This document shows, piece after piece, positions 26,475-36,346 of a stretch of DNA of 64,000 bases. A program made the position numbers and the translations under genes. The stretch's first letter is position 1, and each line of letters opens with the position of its first letter. The DNA comes from Arthrobacter sp. 131MFCol6.1 (GTDB taxonomy: Bacteria; Actinomycetota; Actinomycetes; Actinomycetales; Micrococcaceae), in contig NZ_KB895541.1 in NCBI RefSeq assembly GCF_000374925.1, forward strand, positions 560,122-624,121, given 5' to 3'. The notes beneath the pieces were generated by a model that saw nothing but the letters and a program-made list of their open reading frames with translations, searched no databases and had not been told where the DNA came from.

Positions 26475-26828
26475 GAAACCCGGCTAGGACCGGCGGTTCC
26501 ACGGGCTGGAATTTGCCGGCCGGGGGCCCAAATCTTGACGCGCTGAACTACTTGGGTCCGTATGGGGGCCGCCCGCGGAATTACTTGGTTGGCGCCGCAA
26601 TCACCTGCCCTTCGCGCCGCGCGCTTACTCGACGGTACTGACGCCTGTACGCGTCTTTCTTTGGGCGAAAGATCGGGTAGCGGCATGCCTTGTTGCGCCC
26701 TGTCTGGCGTGTCACGGTGTCATTGGAAAGCCGGAGGGAACAGCGTCTCAGTACGGCCTGGTTTCAATGTTGATCCGGCTCTCCACAGACGATTCAGTTC
26801 GTTTTACCTGGGGAAATCGGAGAACATC
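26475..26828. other. 354-base gap before the SARP-type gene
   Basis: No convincing gene. The frame of the next CDS stays open through much of it but with non-protein-like composition. TTGACG at about 26534 is a possible -35 element without a clear -10. CTTTC/GAAAG around 26648-26664 could form a small hairpin. The promoter of the BTAD regulator must lie here. Confidence 0.35.
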
Positions 26829-27767
26829 GTGGATAGCCCAAAGGAAACTACACCCTCCATTTCGGTCCGCCTCTTCGGATCATTCGAGGTGCGCCGGGAC
26901 GGCGTGGCGCTCACCGCTGCCGACATGGGCGGCTGCAAACCGCGGCACATACTGGAAATTCTTCTCCTGAACCTTGGCACGCCCGTGTCCAAGACCCGCC
27001 TGATCGATCTTCTCTGGGGCGCCGGAGCCAGTGACGGCTCAGTCGCGACCCTCGAGAGCTATATCAGCGGTATCCGCCGCGCCATCCAGCCGGGGCAGAC
27101 CAAGACCGGTCCGCTCCGCACAGCCAACAGTGGCTACGTCCTGGACCCGAAGCTCGTGGATCTCGATTTGTTCCGGTTCCGTGACCTGGTCCGCGATGCC
27201 GGTGAGCTGCCTCCGGATGAGGCGTACCCCCTGATGCTCGAGGCCCTGGAGATTTCCGCCGAGCCGCTGCTCGGGTTCGAACTTGCCTCCGACTGGGCCG
27301 AAGAGGCGCGCGCACGCCATGCAGCCGAGAAGGTGGCGCTGCAGATCCTCGCGGCAGAAACGGCGGCCTTGCTGGGCAAACCTGACGACGCCGTCAACCT
27401 GGTCCAGGCTGCCATTCGGGCGGAGCCCCTGAATGAGCGGGCCTGGACGGTACTGGTGACAGCGTATGAACAGGCGGGCCTGCCGGCGGAGGGCCTCGCG
27501 GCGTATGACCGCTGCCGGCGGCTCTTCGACCGCGACCTTGGCTGCACCCCCGGTCCGGCCCTGCAGGAGGCTCATCTGCGGCTCCTGCGGCAGCGCGCGG
27601 AGAGCAACTCCGAACTCTCCGAGGTGCTGGCGGCGCTGCTCTATCTGGGGGAGCGGTTGAACGGGCCCAAGAGCCGGCAGCTGCCGGCGGCGGAGTCCCG
27701 GCGCATGCATGAGAACGCCGGGCGGGTGCTTGATTCCTTCCTCCAGCGCGTCCGGGCCGCCGTCTGA
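26829..27767 (+). CDS. SARP/BTAD-domain transcriptional regulator (short form)
   Basis: 312 residues from GTG 26829, preceded by CGGAGA at 6-base spacing. The N-terminal OmpR-like DNA-binding domain (residues 12-105) has SVRLFGSFEVRRDGV, KPRHILEILLLNLGTPVSKTRLIDLLWG and LESYISGIRRAIQ. It is followed by the bacterial transcriptional activator domain (110-255) with AAIRAEPLNERAWTVLVTAYEQAG and CRRLFDRDLGCTPGP. There is no NTPase or TPR extension. Such regulators often control secondary metabolism, but no such cluster is in this window, so the target is unknown. Confidence 0.87.
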   Translation: MDSPKETTPSISVRLFGSFEVRRDGVALTAADMGGCKPRHILEILLLNLGTPVSKTRLIDLLWGAGASDGSVATLESYISGIRRAIQPGQTKTGPLRTANSGYVLDPKLVDLDLFRFRDLVRDAGELPPDEAYPLMLEALEISAEPLLGFELASDWAEEARARHAAEKVALQILAAETAALLGKPDDAVNLVQAAIRAEPLNERAWTVLVTAYEQAGLPAEGLAAYDRCRRLFDRDLGCTPGPALQEAHLRLLRQRAESNSELSEVLAALLYLGERLNGPKSRQLPAAESRRMHENAGRVLDSFLQRVRAAV

Positions 27768-27948
27768 GCCCCGCAGGGCCGTCACCGACGGGCCGGCCAC
27801 CCCAGATTGACGACAGGGATGGCTGCCGGCGGGCCCCGGGCGTTAGCTTCGTCACGTGCCCGGGATTCTCGAGGAATTCCGCCGTGCCGGGCCCCATACT
27901 TGGAATGTCCCTGGCGGGCTGTCCCACCGCCGGGTGTGAGGAGGGCCC

Positions 27949-28212
27949 ATGGAAACCTTGAAGAAAGTCGTCAAGAACGAGTACTTCCCAGCAGCCGCTG
28001 TGCTGTCCGGAGTCATCCTGTTCTGGGTCCTGGGCCTATTCGGCGGACTGTCCCTCCTGAGCACCCGCCAGAGCCCGGTGACCACCCTGACGTGGATGAT
28101 GTTCGTCTACGCTGCAGCGGTGCTCTCGCCCCTGGCCGGGCTCGTCGCCGCCATCGACCTCGTGCGTCGGTGGCTGCGGAACCGGCAGGCGAGCGCGGCG
28201 GAATCCGCCTAG
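27949..28212 (+). CDS. Small two-helix membrane protein
   Basis: 87 residues from ATG 27949, with GGAGG 5 bases upstream. Two transmembrane segments are evident (about residues 14-35 and 46-70), with a basic C-terminus RRWLRNRQ, giving a predicted hairpin with both ends inside. No family is recognised. Confidence 0.65.
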   Translation: METLKKVVKNEYFPAAAVLSGVILFWVLGLFGGLSLLSTRQSPVTTLTWMMFVYAAAVLSPLAGLVAAIDLVRRWLRNRQASAAESA

Positions 28213-28311
28213 CCTGCCCCGCTGAGCCGGCGCTGCGTCGCCGTCGCTGGACCCGGCCCGCAGCGTGCGCCCTGCCGTTGCCGGCGTCCTCCCTTACTCG
28301 AACTGCGACTG

Positions 28312-28932
28312 TTACTCGAAGCGGGAAGGATCGCCCATGCCGCGCCGGACGATCTCCGCGACGCCGCTGGAGTAGTCGATCACCGTGGTTGGTTCGGCAC
28401 CGCAGTCGCCGGAATCGATCACGGCGTCCACCACGTGGTCCAGGCGTTCCTTGATCTCCCACCCTTGCGTGAGCGGCTCTTCCTCATCCGGAAGCAGCAG
28501 CGTACTCGATAGCAGCGGTTCGCCAAGCTCAGCGAGCAGCGCCTGGACCACGTGGTTGTCCGGGATGCGCACGCCGACAGTCTTCTTCTTCGGGTGCAGC
28601 AGCCGTTTGGGGACCTCCCTGGTCGCCGGCAGGATGAAGGTATAGCTGCCGGGCGTGACGGCCTTGATGCTGCGGAACACGTCGTTGTCGATCTGGACGA
28701 ACTGGCCCAACTGGGCGAAGTCCTTGCAGACAAGAGTGAAGTGATGCTTGCCGTCCAATTGCCGGATGGTCCGGATCCGGTCCAGGGCCTCCCGGTTACC
28801 CAGCTGTGCGCCCAGGGCGTAGCAGGAATCCGTGGGGTAAGCGATCAGGCCGCCTGAGCGCACGATGTCCACGGCCTGGACGATCGAACGGTGCTGGGGG
28901 TTCTCGGGGTGCACATCGAAGTATCTCGCCAT
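28312..28932 (-). CDS. TsaC/YciO-family (Sua5/YrdC-type) protein
   Basis: 206 residues from ATG 28932, where similarity starts (MARYFDVHPENPQHRSI); the frame stays open upstream. It contains GGLIAYPTDSCYALG, the KHHFTLVCKDFAQLGQF block, PGSYTFILPATREVPKRL and KKKTVGVRIPDN, typical of the YrdC fold. Canonical members make threonylcarbamoyl-AMP for tRNA t6A; the YciO subgroup, which this resembles in length and in IRTIRQLDGKHHF, has a less certain role. It is divergent from the SDR operon. Confidence 0.82.
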   Translation of the reverse strand: MARYFDVHPENPQHRSIVQAVDIVRSGGLIAYPTDSCYALGAQLGNREALDRIRTIRQLDGKHHFTLVCKDFAQLGQFVQIDNDVFRSIKAVTPGSYTFILPATREVPKRLLHPKKKTVGVRIPDNHVVQALLAELGEPLLSSTLLLPDEEEPLTQGWEIKERLDHVVDAVIDSGDCGAEPTTVIDYSSGVAEIVRRGMGDPSRFE

Positions 28933-29033
28933 CCCAAGAGCATACGCCCGGCTGCCGCCCGGACGGCCAATGCGGAGCCCGCCAGCCGACCCCAATGTCC
29001 CGCGGTGGCCCAGGGCCGGTCGCTGCTTGTGCA

Positions 29034-29049
29034 CAGACAGTTCTGTCTG
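29034..29049. promoter_or_regulatory. Inverted repeat CAGACAG-tt-CTGTCTG, candidate operator 1
   Basis: Perfect 7-base arms separated by 2 bases, 84 bases before the SDR start. It shares the AGAC-N6-GTCT core with operator 2 and lies 34 bases from it centre to centre. Probably bound by a TetR-type dimer; the regulator is inferred, not shown. Confidence 0.5.
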
Positions 29050-29067
29050 ATAGCTTCGTTCCCGGTG

Positions 29068-29083
29068 TAGACGAACCTGTCTA
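29068..29083. promoter_or_regulatory. Inverted repeat TAGAC-N6-GTCTA, candidate operator 2
   Basis: Arms TAGAC (29068-29072) and GTCTA (29079-29083), extended by one more pair (G29067/C29084). Same core geometry as the repeat at 29034-29049. Together they flank the presumed promoter of the SDR/NAD(P)H-oxidoreductase operon. Confidence 0.5.
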
Positions 29084-29132
29084 CGCCAACCCAAGATCTG
29101 TCCGGCGAACCAACACCGAGAGCGAGAACCGA

Positions 29133-30011
29133 ATGCTGTCAATGGCAGGAAAGACAGTTCTGATCACCGGAGGCACCGGCGGGATCGGCAAGGCCACGGC
29201 TCTTGGCCTGGCCGCCCTGGGTGCGCGGGTTGCCATCACCGGACGTAATGCTGACAGGGCATCCCGGGCAGCTGAGGAGATCCGCGCTGTGGCCTCGGCC
29301 CCGGTCGAGGTGTTCATCGCCGATCTTTCCTCCCAGCAGGAAGTCCGCAGACTGGCCGACGAGGTATTGAATACCCTGGACCGCCTTGATGTGCTGGTCA
29401 ACAACGTAGGCGGCTTCTGGAACACCCGCCGCGTCACCGCCGACGGACTGGAATACACCTTCGCCCTTAACCACCTCGCCCCTTTCCTGCTCACCAACCT
29501 GCTCCTTGAACGGTTGAAGGAAAGCGGACCGGCACGGGTCGTAACTGTCTCGTCCGGCGCCCAGGCCATGGGACGCATGGACTTCCCGGACCTGCTGGCC
29601 GAACGGGCCTACTCGGGGCAGCGGGCGTACAACCAGTCGAAACTGGCCAACGTCCTGTTTACGTACGGACTCGCCGCACGTCTCGCCGGCACCGGGGTCA
29701 CCGCGAATGTGCTCCACCCCGGAGTGGTGGCGACGGCGTTCGGGGCCGAAGATCCGGGCCGGATGCAAGAGTTCCTGACCCCGCTGGTGCAACGGTGGAT
29801 GAAAACCCCGGAGCAGGGCGCCCGGACCTCGATCTACCTTGCCTCGGCGCCGGAACTCGACAACGTCACTGGCCGGTACTTTGCCAACAGCACTCCCAAA
29901 AAATCATCAAAACGCAGCTACAGCCAGTCCGATATTGACCGCCTCTGGCAGGTCAGCTCGGCTCTGGTCGGCCTCGAATCCGATTCTGAAAGAAGCACGA
30001 ACCTTCCATGA
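29133..30011 (+). CDS. Short-chain dehydrogenase/reductase (retinol-dehydrogenase-like)
   Basis: 292 residues from ATG 29133 (an ATG at 29142 is the alternative). The NAD(P) loop TGGTGGIGKATAL follows KTVLI, then LVNNVGG. The catalytic Ser is in VVTVSSGAQA and the YxxxK pair is in AYNQSKLAN, so the enzyme should be active. VLHPGVVATAFG is typical of the retinol-dehydrogenase-like group. It oxidises or reduces an unknown carbonyl or alcohol. Its stop overlaps the start of the next gene by 4 bases. The region upstream carries two inverted repeats that look like TetR-type operators. Confidence 0.88.
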   Translation: MLSMAGKTVLITGGTGGIGKATALGLAALGARVAITGRNADRASRAAEEIRAVASAPVEVFIADLSSQQEVRRLADEVLNTLDRLDVLVNNVGGFWNTRRVTADGLEYTFALNHLAPFLLTNLLLERLKESGPARVVTVSSGAQAMGRMDFPDLLAERAYSGQRAYNQSKLANVLFTYGLAARLAGTGVTANVLHPGVVATAFGAEDPGRMQEFLTPLVQRWMKTPEQGARTSIYLASAPELDNVTGRYFANSTPKKSSKRSYSQSDIDRLWQVSSALVGLESDSERSTNLP

Positions 30012-30553
30012 CCCCACAGCGCACGCTCGTCCTTGTTGCCCACCCCGACCTGGAAAGCTCGCGGATCACCGCACACCTCACCTCGGCCATCAAGGACTTG
30101 GAGCACGTGACGGTGCATGACCTCTCCGCCGCCCACCCCGACCGGCAGTTCGATACCGCCCGGGAACAGGAGTTGCTGCGCGGGCACGACACCATCGTCT
30201 GGCAGTTCCCGTGGCACTGGTACTCCGTCCCGGGGGTCCTGAAGGAGTGGATGGACCAGGTGCTGACGTACGGCTTCGCGTACGGCGCAGGAGGGGACGC
30301 CCTCCACGGAAAGCGGCTCCAGCTGGTGCTGTCGACCGGAGGGCCCGAATCGTCCTACGCGCCGGCAGGACACAACCGCTTCACGATGGAGGAGCTCCTG
30401 CGTCCCCTCGACGCCACCGCGCACCTGTGCGGGCTGGAGATGGCGCAGCCGCTCATCCTGCATTCGGCACCCCGGGTGGACGCCGATGAACTCGACCGGC
30501 ACGCCGCCCGCTACCGCGAACTGCTGGCGCCGGCGTCGGTCGCCGCGCGCTAG
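30008..30553 (+). CDS. NAD(P)H-dependent oxidoreductase, flavodoxin-like fold (KefF/MdaB type)
   Basis: 181 residues, starting in the ATGA overlap with the SDR stop. The flavodoxin-2 pattern is clear: LVLVAHPDLESSRI at the FMN loop, DTIVWQFPWHWYSVPGVLKEWMDQVLTYGFAYG in the core, and STGGPESSYAP. Such enzymes are FMN or FAD quinone reductases giving two-electron reduction of quinones or electrophiles. With the SDR upstream and the paired operators, an electrophile- or quinone-detoxifying operon is a reasonable inference. Confidence 0.88.
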   Translation: MTPQRTLVLVAHPDLESSRITAHLTSAIKDLEHVTVHDLSAAHPDRQFDTAREQELLRGHDTIVWQFPWHWYSVPGVLKEWMDQVLTYGFAYGAGGDALHGKRLQLVLSTGGPESSYAPAGHNRFTMEELLRPLDATAHLCGLEMAQPLILHSAPRVDADELDRHAARYRELLAPASVAAR

Positions 30554-30713
30554 GCAGAATCCGGCGCGTCGGCTCCGGCGCGCCCAGGGGCGCGGGTGTC
30601 AGGCGGGCCGGGCAGCGAACATGAAGGCAGGCGCGGCAGGCCCGGGCGTTGCCGCCAGCAGCAGCACCGCCAGCGCCCGGCGCAGGGCCTCGTTCGCCAT
30701 CACGGCCACACAG

Positions 30714-31841
30714 TCACAACTGCTCGTCGTGGTGGATCCGTTCGCCGAGCAGGCGCAACGGCTCGCCGCTGCCGCTCCACTGCTGGGCGATGAACTCTGC
30801 CGCGATGGACACGGCCGTTTCCTCCGGGGTGCGGGCGCCCAGGTCCAGGCCGACAGGACTGTGGAGCCTGGAGAGTTCGTCCTCAGTAAGTCCCGTCTGC
30901 CGCAGCCGCGCCATCCGGTCCTCGTGCGTGCGCCGGGATCCCATGGCGCCGATAAAGGCCACGGGGCTGCCGCGCAAAGCGACCTCCAGGACGGGGATGT
31001 CGAACTTCGGGTCGTGGGTCAGGACGCAGAGCACGGCCCGGGAATCCAGCAGCCCTTGGGCGAACTGCTCGCTCAGGTACCGGTGGGGCCACGCGTTGAC
31101 CACCTCGGCGGCGTCGGGGAACCGCGCCGGCGTCGCGAATACGGACCGCGCATCACAGACGGTGACCCGGTAGCCCAGGAACGCGCCCAGCCGCGCCAGC
31201 GCCGCGGCGAAGTCAATGGCGCCGAAGATGATCATCCGGGGCGGCGGCGCATAGCTGGCAAAGAAGACGCGCATGCCGGTGTCGAGCCGCTCGCCGTCCA
31301 CGCCGTAGTTCAGGATGCCCGTCCGGCCGGCGGCGAGAAGACCCTGGGTGTCGTCGCCAACGGCGCGGTTGGTCCGGTCCGAGCCCAGGTCACCGTCCCA
31401 ACCGTCCGGCCTGACAACCAGGTGCCGCCCCACACGGCCGGCATCCGGGTGTTCGATTATCGTCGCGACGCCCACGCGGCGCCCGGCGGCGATGTCCTGC
31501 GCGACGGCGTCGAGTTCGGCAAAGCGGCGCCGGGACACAGGTTCGACGAAGATGTCGATGATGCCACCGCAGGTCAGGCCCACGGCGAAGGCATCGTCGT
31601 CGCTGATCCCGTAGCGCACCAGGGCCGCCTCGCCGTCGTCCTTGACCTGGGTGGCGAGCTCGTACACAGCCCCCTCGACGCAGCCGCCGGAGACGGAGCC
31701 CACGGCCTCGCCGTCGGCCGTCACCAGCATCGCCGCCCCCGGGAGACGTGGCGCTGATTTGAAAGTGCTCACGACGGTGGCCAGGCCCGCCGTCGCACCC
31801 CTTCGCCAGTCAGGCAACATGGCCGCAAGGACATCACGCAT
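30714..31841 (-). CDS. XdhC/CoxI-family molybdoenzyme maturation protein
   Basis: 375 residues with an N-terminal XdhC domain (VSTFKSAPRLPGAAMLV, SVSGGCVEGAVYEL) and a C-terminal Rossmann domain (GAIDFAAALARLGAFLGYRVTVCD) followed by GLDLGARTPEETAVSIAAE. XdhC proteins bind Mo cofactor, aid its sulfuration and hand it to the apoenzyme. It is the last gene of the CO dehydrogenase operon, starting 9 bases after coxG stops. It is the full-length second XdhC of the operon, besides the YHS-fused one. Confidence 0.9.
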   Translation of the reverse strand: MRDVLAAMLPDWRRGATAGLATVVSTFKSAPRLPGAAMLVTADGEAVGSVSGGCVEGAVYELATQVKDDGEAALVRYGISDDDAFAVGLTCGGIIDIFVEPVSRRRFAELDAVAQDIAAGRRVGVATIIEHPDAGRVGRHLVVRPDGWDGDLGSDRTNRAVGDDTQGLLAAGRTGILNYGVDGERLDTGMRVFFASYAPPPRMIIFGAIDFAAALARLGAFLGYRVTVCDARSVFATPARFPDAAEVVNAWPHRYLSEQFAQGLLDSRAVLCVLTHDPKFDIPVLEVALRGSPVAFIGAMGSRRTHEDRMARLRQTGLTEDELSRLHSPVGLDLGARTPEETAVSIAAEFIAQQWSGSGEPLRLLGERIHHDEQL

Positions 31842-31850
31842 CGGCGCCCC

Positions 31851-32588
31851 TCAGAGCCTGCCGCACAGCCGGAGCAGCCGGAACGCCGAACGCCGGCCGG
31901 CCCAGTAGGCGATGCACGCCACGACGGCGACGACGCCGAGGACTTTCGCCGGGCTGGACAGCTGCTCCGCCGCGATTCCCTTGGCGAGGCTCAGCGCATC
32001 CAGGCTGCCGGCCGGCGCAGCCGACGCGGGGACCGGAGCCGGCGCAGCCGACGCGGGGACCGGAGCCGGGGTGGGCTGCAGGGTGGGTTCCGGGACAGCC
32101 GAAGGGGACGGTCCCGCGGGGGTTTCCGGCGCGGGAGGTGCTGCCTCGGTGAGCATGGCCTGCAGATTTTTCGCGAACAGGGACATCATCTGCTCCGTGA
32201 CGCTGCCGATCACCCCCTTGCCCATGGCCGCGGCCTTGCCGGACAGTGCGAGATCCGCGCTGACGGAACCCCCTGTGGCCGCGCCGTCTTCGGCCAGCAC
32301 CAGGGTGACGGTGGCCTCGGCGGTGCCTTGTCCGCGGGTCTCCTGGGCCTTCCCGCCAAGGACCGCGCGGTGTTCCGGGGCATTTCGTTCAATGACGTTC
32401 AGCAGGCCCTTGTATTGCATCGTGACCGGGCCGAGCTTTACCGTCATGCCCACTTGGTAGGCGTCATCGGAGAGCTTGTTCAGGATCCTGGCCCCCGGAA
32501 GGCAGCCGGCCACCCTTTCAAAGTCCATCAGCGTGTCCCACACCTGGTTTATTGGTGCGACCACCGAGAACGTGCTGTCAATGTGCAT
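31851..32588 (-). CDS. coxG: CoxG-like carbon monoxide dehydrogenase membrane-anchoring protein
   Basis: 245 residues from ATG 32588. Residues 1-145 are a CoxG/SRPBCC domain: FSVVAPINQVWDTLMDFERVAGCLPGA, KLGPVTMQYKG and GKAAAMGKGVIGSVTEQMMSLFAKNL. An Ala/Pro-rich linker (155-205) follows, containing a duplicated PVPASAAPA unit, then a C-terminal hydrophobic helix (KVLGVVAVVACIAYWAG) ending in Arg residues. In Afipia (Oligotropha), CoxG recruits CO dehydrogenase to the membrane, which fits this anchor. Its start overlaps the end of coxE by 11 bases. Confidence 0.88.
   Translation of the reverse strand: MHIDSTFSVVAPINQVWDTLMDFERVAGCLPGARILNKLSDDAYQVGMTVKLGPVTMQYKGLLNVIERNAPEHRAVLGGKAQETRGQGTAEATVTLVLAEDGAATGGSVSADLALSGKAAAMGKGVIGSVTEQMMSLFAKNLQAMLTEAAPPAPETPAGPSPSAVPEPTLQPTPAPVPASAAPAPVPASAAPAGSLDALSLAKGIAAEQLSSPAKVLGVVAVVACIAYWAGRRSAFRLLRLCGRL
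32014..32067. repeat. 27-bp perfect tandem duplication in coxG linker
   Basis: Unit 32014-32040 is repeated exactly at 32041-32067. It is in frame and doubles a nine-residue Ala/Pro-rich piece of the CoxG linker, so it changes linker length only. Confidence 0.92.
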
Positions 32589-33853
32589 GGGCTGGTTCCT
32601 TGCCTCTCGCTCGTTCGTGCGTGTCCTGTGGTGGCGGGCCGCCACCGCGAATGGCGGCCGCCATCTGCGCCAAGGCCCGGTAGCTGTGGCCGCTGACAAA
32701 GGCGTCGCAGTAGGGCAGGGCCGCTGCCATGCCGCCCACGAGGGGCTGGTACTGCGGGGCTGCCTTGCGCGGATTTACCCAGATGATCCGGTAGGCGAGC
32801 CGGCGCAGGCGGGCCATCTGCGCCGCGACCTGTTCCGGATCCTCGTAGGCCCAGCCGTCGGAAAACACCACCACGACGGCGCCGCGCGCCAGTCCGCGGC
32901 GGCCGTGCTCGTCGACGAAGCGCCGGAGGCAGTCGGCGAGCCTGGTTCCGCCGGCCCAGTCCGGCGCGGAGACGGCGGCGCGGGCCAGGGCCCGGTCCGG
33001 ATCGCGCAGGGCCAGTTGCCGAGTGAGCCTGGTCAGCCTGGTGGAGAAGACGAAGGCTTCGGCCCCGGCCCCGGTCACGGCGCCCTGCAGGAGGGATACG
33101 AAGACTCGGGAGTAGGGCTCCATCGATCCCGAGACATCGCAGAGCAGCACCAGTTTGCGGCGCTGTCCGCGCCGGCGGGCATACAGCAGCAGTGGGGCGT
33201 CGGTCCCGGACCGCCGGGCTGCGCGCACTGTCGCCCGGACGTCCAGGCTCGCCGTGCTGTGGGCCGACGTGCGCGTGCGGCGGCTCAGGCGCAGCGGCGT
33301 CGCGAGCTGCAGCGCCGCTGCCAGCCGCCGTACCTCCGCTACTTCATCGGCGGAAAGCTCGGCGAACGATGTCTCCTGCAGGTGTTCGTCCGCGGAAACC
33401 ATGGCAAGGACGGCCTCCCGGTCAGTGCGGCCGTCCTCCGCGGAGCCGTCCCGGCCCGGGGAGGCCACGCGCGGCCGCTGCTGCGTGCCGGGGGCCGTGC
33501 CGGGCGTCCGGCTGTCTGGCGCTGCGGGCCTGGTCCGCGGGGCCGGTGCGGGCGGCGCCGTTGCCGGGCCGGGCACACTGCCCGGGTGGGCGGGGGCGGC
33601 GTTCCCGCCGAACACGGCTGCAAAAACGGCATCAAACACCGGCACCTGTTCGCGCGCGGACACGAGCACCACGCGGCAGGTCCAGTAGAGCTGCTCAAGC
33701 CGGGCCGGGGGGATCAAGTGGAGCGCCTCGGCCAGCCGCGCCGCCCGATCCGGCGAGGTTGCCAGGCCGGCCCGCCGGATTGCCGTGACGAACGCGGCGG
33801 ACAAGGCGGCCGCCTCGACCCGTGGCGGCCCTGCGGGCGCCGCGTTGGTGTTT

Positions 33854-33861
<8 letters not shown>
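32578..33861 (-). CDS. coxE: CoxE-like VWA-domain protein
   Basis: 427 residues from ATG 33861, which lies in an 8-base overlap with the coxD stop; the frame is open upstream but would run into coxD. The von Willebrand A domain has the metal site LLCDVSGSMEPYSR (DxSxS) and VVVFSDGWAYEDPE; ALRDPDRALARA and WVNPRKAAPQYQPL are typical of CoxE. Together with the MoxR ATPase CoxD it acts in post-translational maturation of the Mo-Cu site of CO dehydrogenase, in the cytoplasm. A Pro-rich linker occupies residues 105-150. Confidence 0.9.
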
Positions 33862-34773
<912 letters not shown>

Positions 34774-34777
<4 letters not shown>

Positions 34778-35421
34778 ACGGCCCCCTGCAGCCCGGCGAG
34801 GAGGCGCCGGTAGTCTTCCTCGGTGTCCACGTCCTGGGGTACGGGGCCGGGCGTACGGACCTCGACGACGTCGTCCGCCCGCTGTTCCAGGAGCTTCCAG
34901 ACGGCCTTGTCCCCGTGCAGGGCGGCCAGCTCCGGCAGCAGGCGCCGGGAAAACGCCAGGGGGTGGCCCACGCCGTCGTCGTAGCGGCACACCGCGATGC
35001 CGGCAGCGCCTGCGGGAGTGTGCAGGGCGCCAAGCACTGCCCGGACGCTCGCGGCCCGGACACCGGGCTGGTCCCCGAGCAACAGGACGACCGCGTCGGT
35101 CTCCGGATGGAGGGCAGCGAGCGCCGTGGCGATCGAGGCCGCGCACCCTTCGCCGAAGTCCGGGTTGAGCACTACATCGCAGCCGCTGGTGTCGACGGTG
35201 CGCTCCACCTCGGCCGCAGCGCCGCCCAGGGCAAGCACCGTCTGGCCGAAGGCGCAGTCCCGGGCAGCCGCCAGGACGGCATCGAGCAGCACTCCCGCGC
35301 CGTAGGGCAGCAGCTGTTTGGGCCGGCCCAGGCGCCGGGAACCGCCCGCGGCCAGGATGATGCCGGCGGTCCGGGGCCCGGGGCTTCCTGCCGCCCGCAA
35401 CGGGTCAGATCCTAACGGCAT
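34774..35421 (-). CDS. mocA: MocA-like molybdenum cofactor cytidylyltransferase
   Basis: 215 residues from ATG 35421, which lies 17 bases inside the end of the preceding xdhC gene. The nucleotidyltransferase signature LAAGGSRRLGRPKQLLPYG is near residue 24, with LLGDQPGV and VCRYDDGVGHPLAFSR downstream, as in MocA/NTP_transf_3 proteins. It should transfer CMP to molybdopterin to give the cytosine dinucleotide form used by xanthine-dehydrogenase-family enzymes, including CO dehydrogenase. Confidence 0.9.
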
Positions 35422-36346
35422 AGCGTTCCGGATCTTTGCGGAAGGCGGCCCGGCAGCCGGGCGAGCAGAAGTAGACGGTGACCCCTTCGTGAACCAGATG
35501 CAGGGACGATTCGAGGGCCGGGACGGACATGCCGCACACCGGGTCGACCGCGCTCGCCGGCCCTGGCTCAGGTGGCCCCGGCTCGGCCGGCGCTGACGCC
35601 GCAAGGGGCGGGGCGGCGCGGCGCGCCCTGGACCGTTCCCCGACCAGCTGGGCCAGGATGGACAGCGCGATCTCCCCGGGCGTCCGGGCACCGAGCTGCA
35701 GCCCGGCCGGTGTGAACACCCGCCGCCGCAGGGCATCGTCGACGTCGAGGGATTCCAGGACGGCGGCGCCGCGGGTTGCGCTGGCCACGAGGGCAACGTA
35801 GGGGACACCCGCCCGCAGGGCCGCCTCCAGCGCACCCTCTTCCGCTTTTCCGTGCGAGGCGACAATCAGGGCCGCGTCATCGCCGCGGGGATCGGCGGAT
35901 TCGCCGTCCGTGAGTTCGACTTCGAGGCCGACACCGGAGCCGAGCGTTTCCAGGGCCTGTGCCACCGGCGTCGTGCCCACCACCACGACCCGCGGCGCCG
36001 GAATCCGCGGCTGGAGGAAGATCTCGATCGCCCCGCCGCTCAGGCACGGGTTGGTGACCTCGACGGCGCCTTCCTCCGCGGTGCGGGACGGTTCTCCGGG
36101 CAGCACCCGCAACAGGAGCGGTTCCTGGGTGGCCAGAACCTGCCGGCTGTACTCGCGCACCGACTCCTCCACGCAGTTTCCACCCACAAAGCCGTGGATC
36201 TCTCCGCTGGGCAGCACCAGGGCGGTGTCCCCGGCGTGGGCGCTCGTCGGATGCTGGGCGCGGACTACCGTGGCATGGACGAACGGCTCGCGGCGGCTGG
36301 CGAGTTCATCGGCCCTGGCGGCCAGGGATCCTGCGGTGGCGCCCAT
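35405..36346 (-). CDS. XdhC-family protein fused to C-terminal YHS metal-binding domain
   Basis: 313 residues. Residues 1-240 are XdhC-like: GGNCVEESVREYSRQVL, NPCLSGGAIEIFLQP, a short Rossmann-like part (PRVVVVGTTPVAQALE) and LQLGARTPGEIALSILAQL. After a Pro/Ala linker, residues 265-313 form a YHS domain: DPVCGMSV and YFCSPGCRAAFRKDPERY, with three conserved Cys. XdhC proteins deliver Mo cofactor; YHS domains occur in copper and heavy-metal proteins. The start overlaps the coxL stop by one base (TGATG). The fusion is unusual and suggestive, because the target enzyme carries a Mo-Cu site. Confidence 0.9.
   Translation of the reverse strand: MGATAGSLAARADELASRREPFVHATVVRAQHPTSAHAGDTALVLPSGEIHGFVGGNCVEESVREYSRQVLATQEPLLLRVLPGEPSRTAEEGAVEVTNPCLSGGAIEIFLQPRIPAPRVVVVGTTPVAQALETLGSGVGLEVELTDGESADPRGDDAALIVASHGKAEEGALEAALRAGVPYVALVASATRGAAVLESLDVDDALRRRVFTPAGLQLGARTPGEIALSILAQLVGERSRARRAAPPLAASAPAEPGPPEPGPASAVDPVCGMSVPALESSLHLVHEGVTVYFCSPGCRAAFRKDPERYAVRI

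Noticed and set aside
30599..30700. 33-residue hydrophobic frame just after the last cox gene
   Set aside because: Ala/Leu-rich, no ribosome site, and could arise by chance in this GC-rich stretch.
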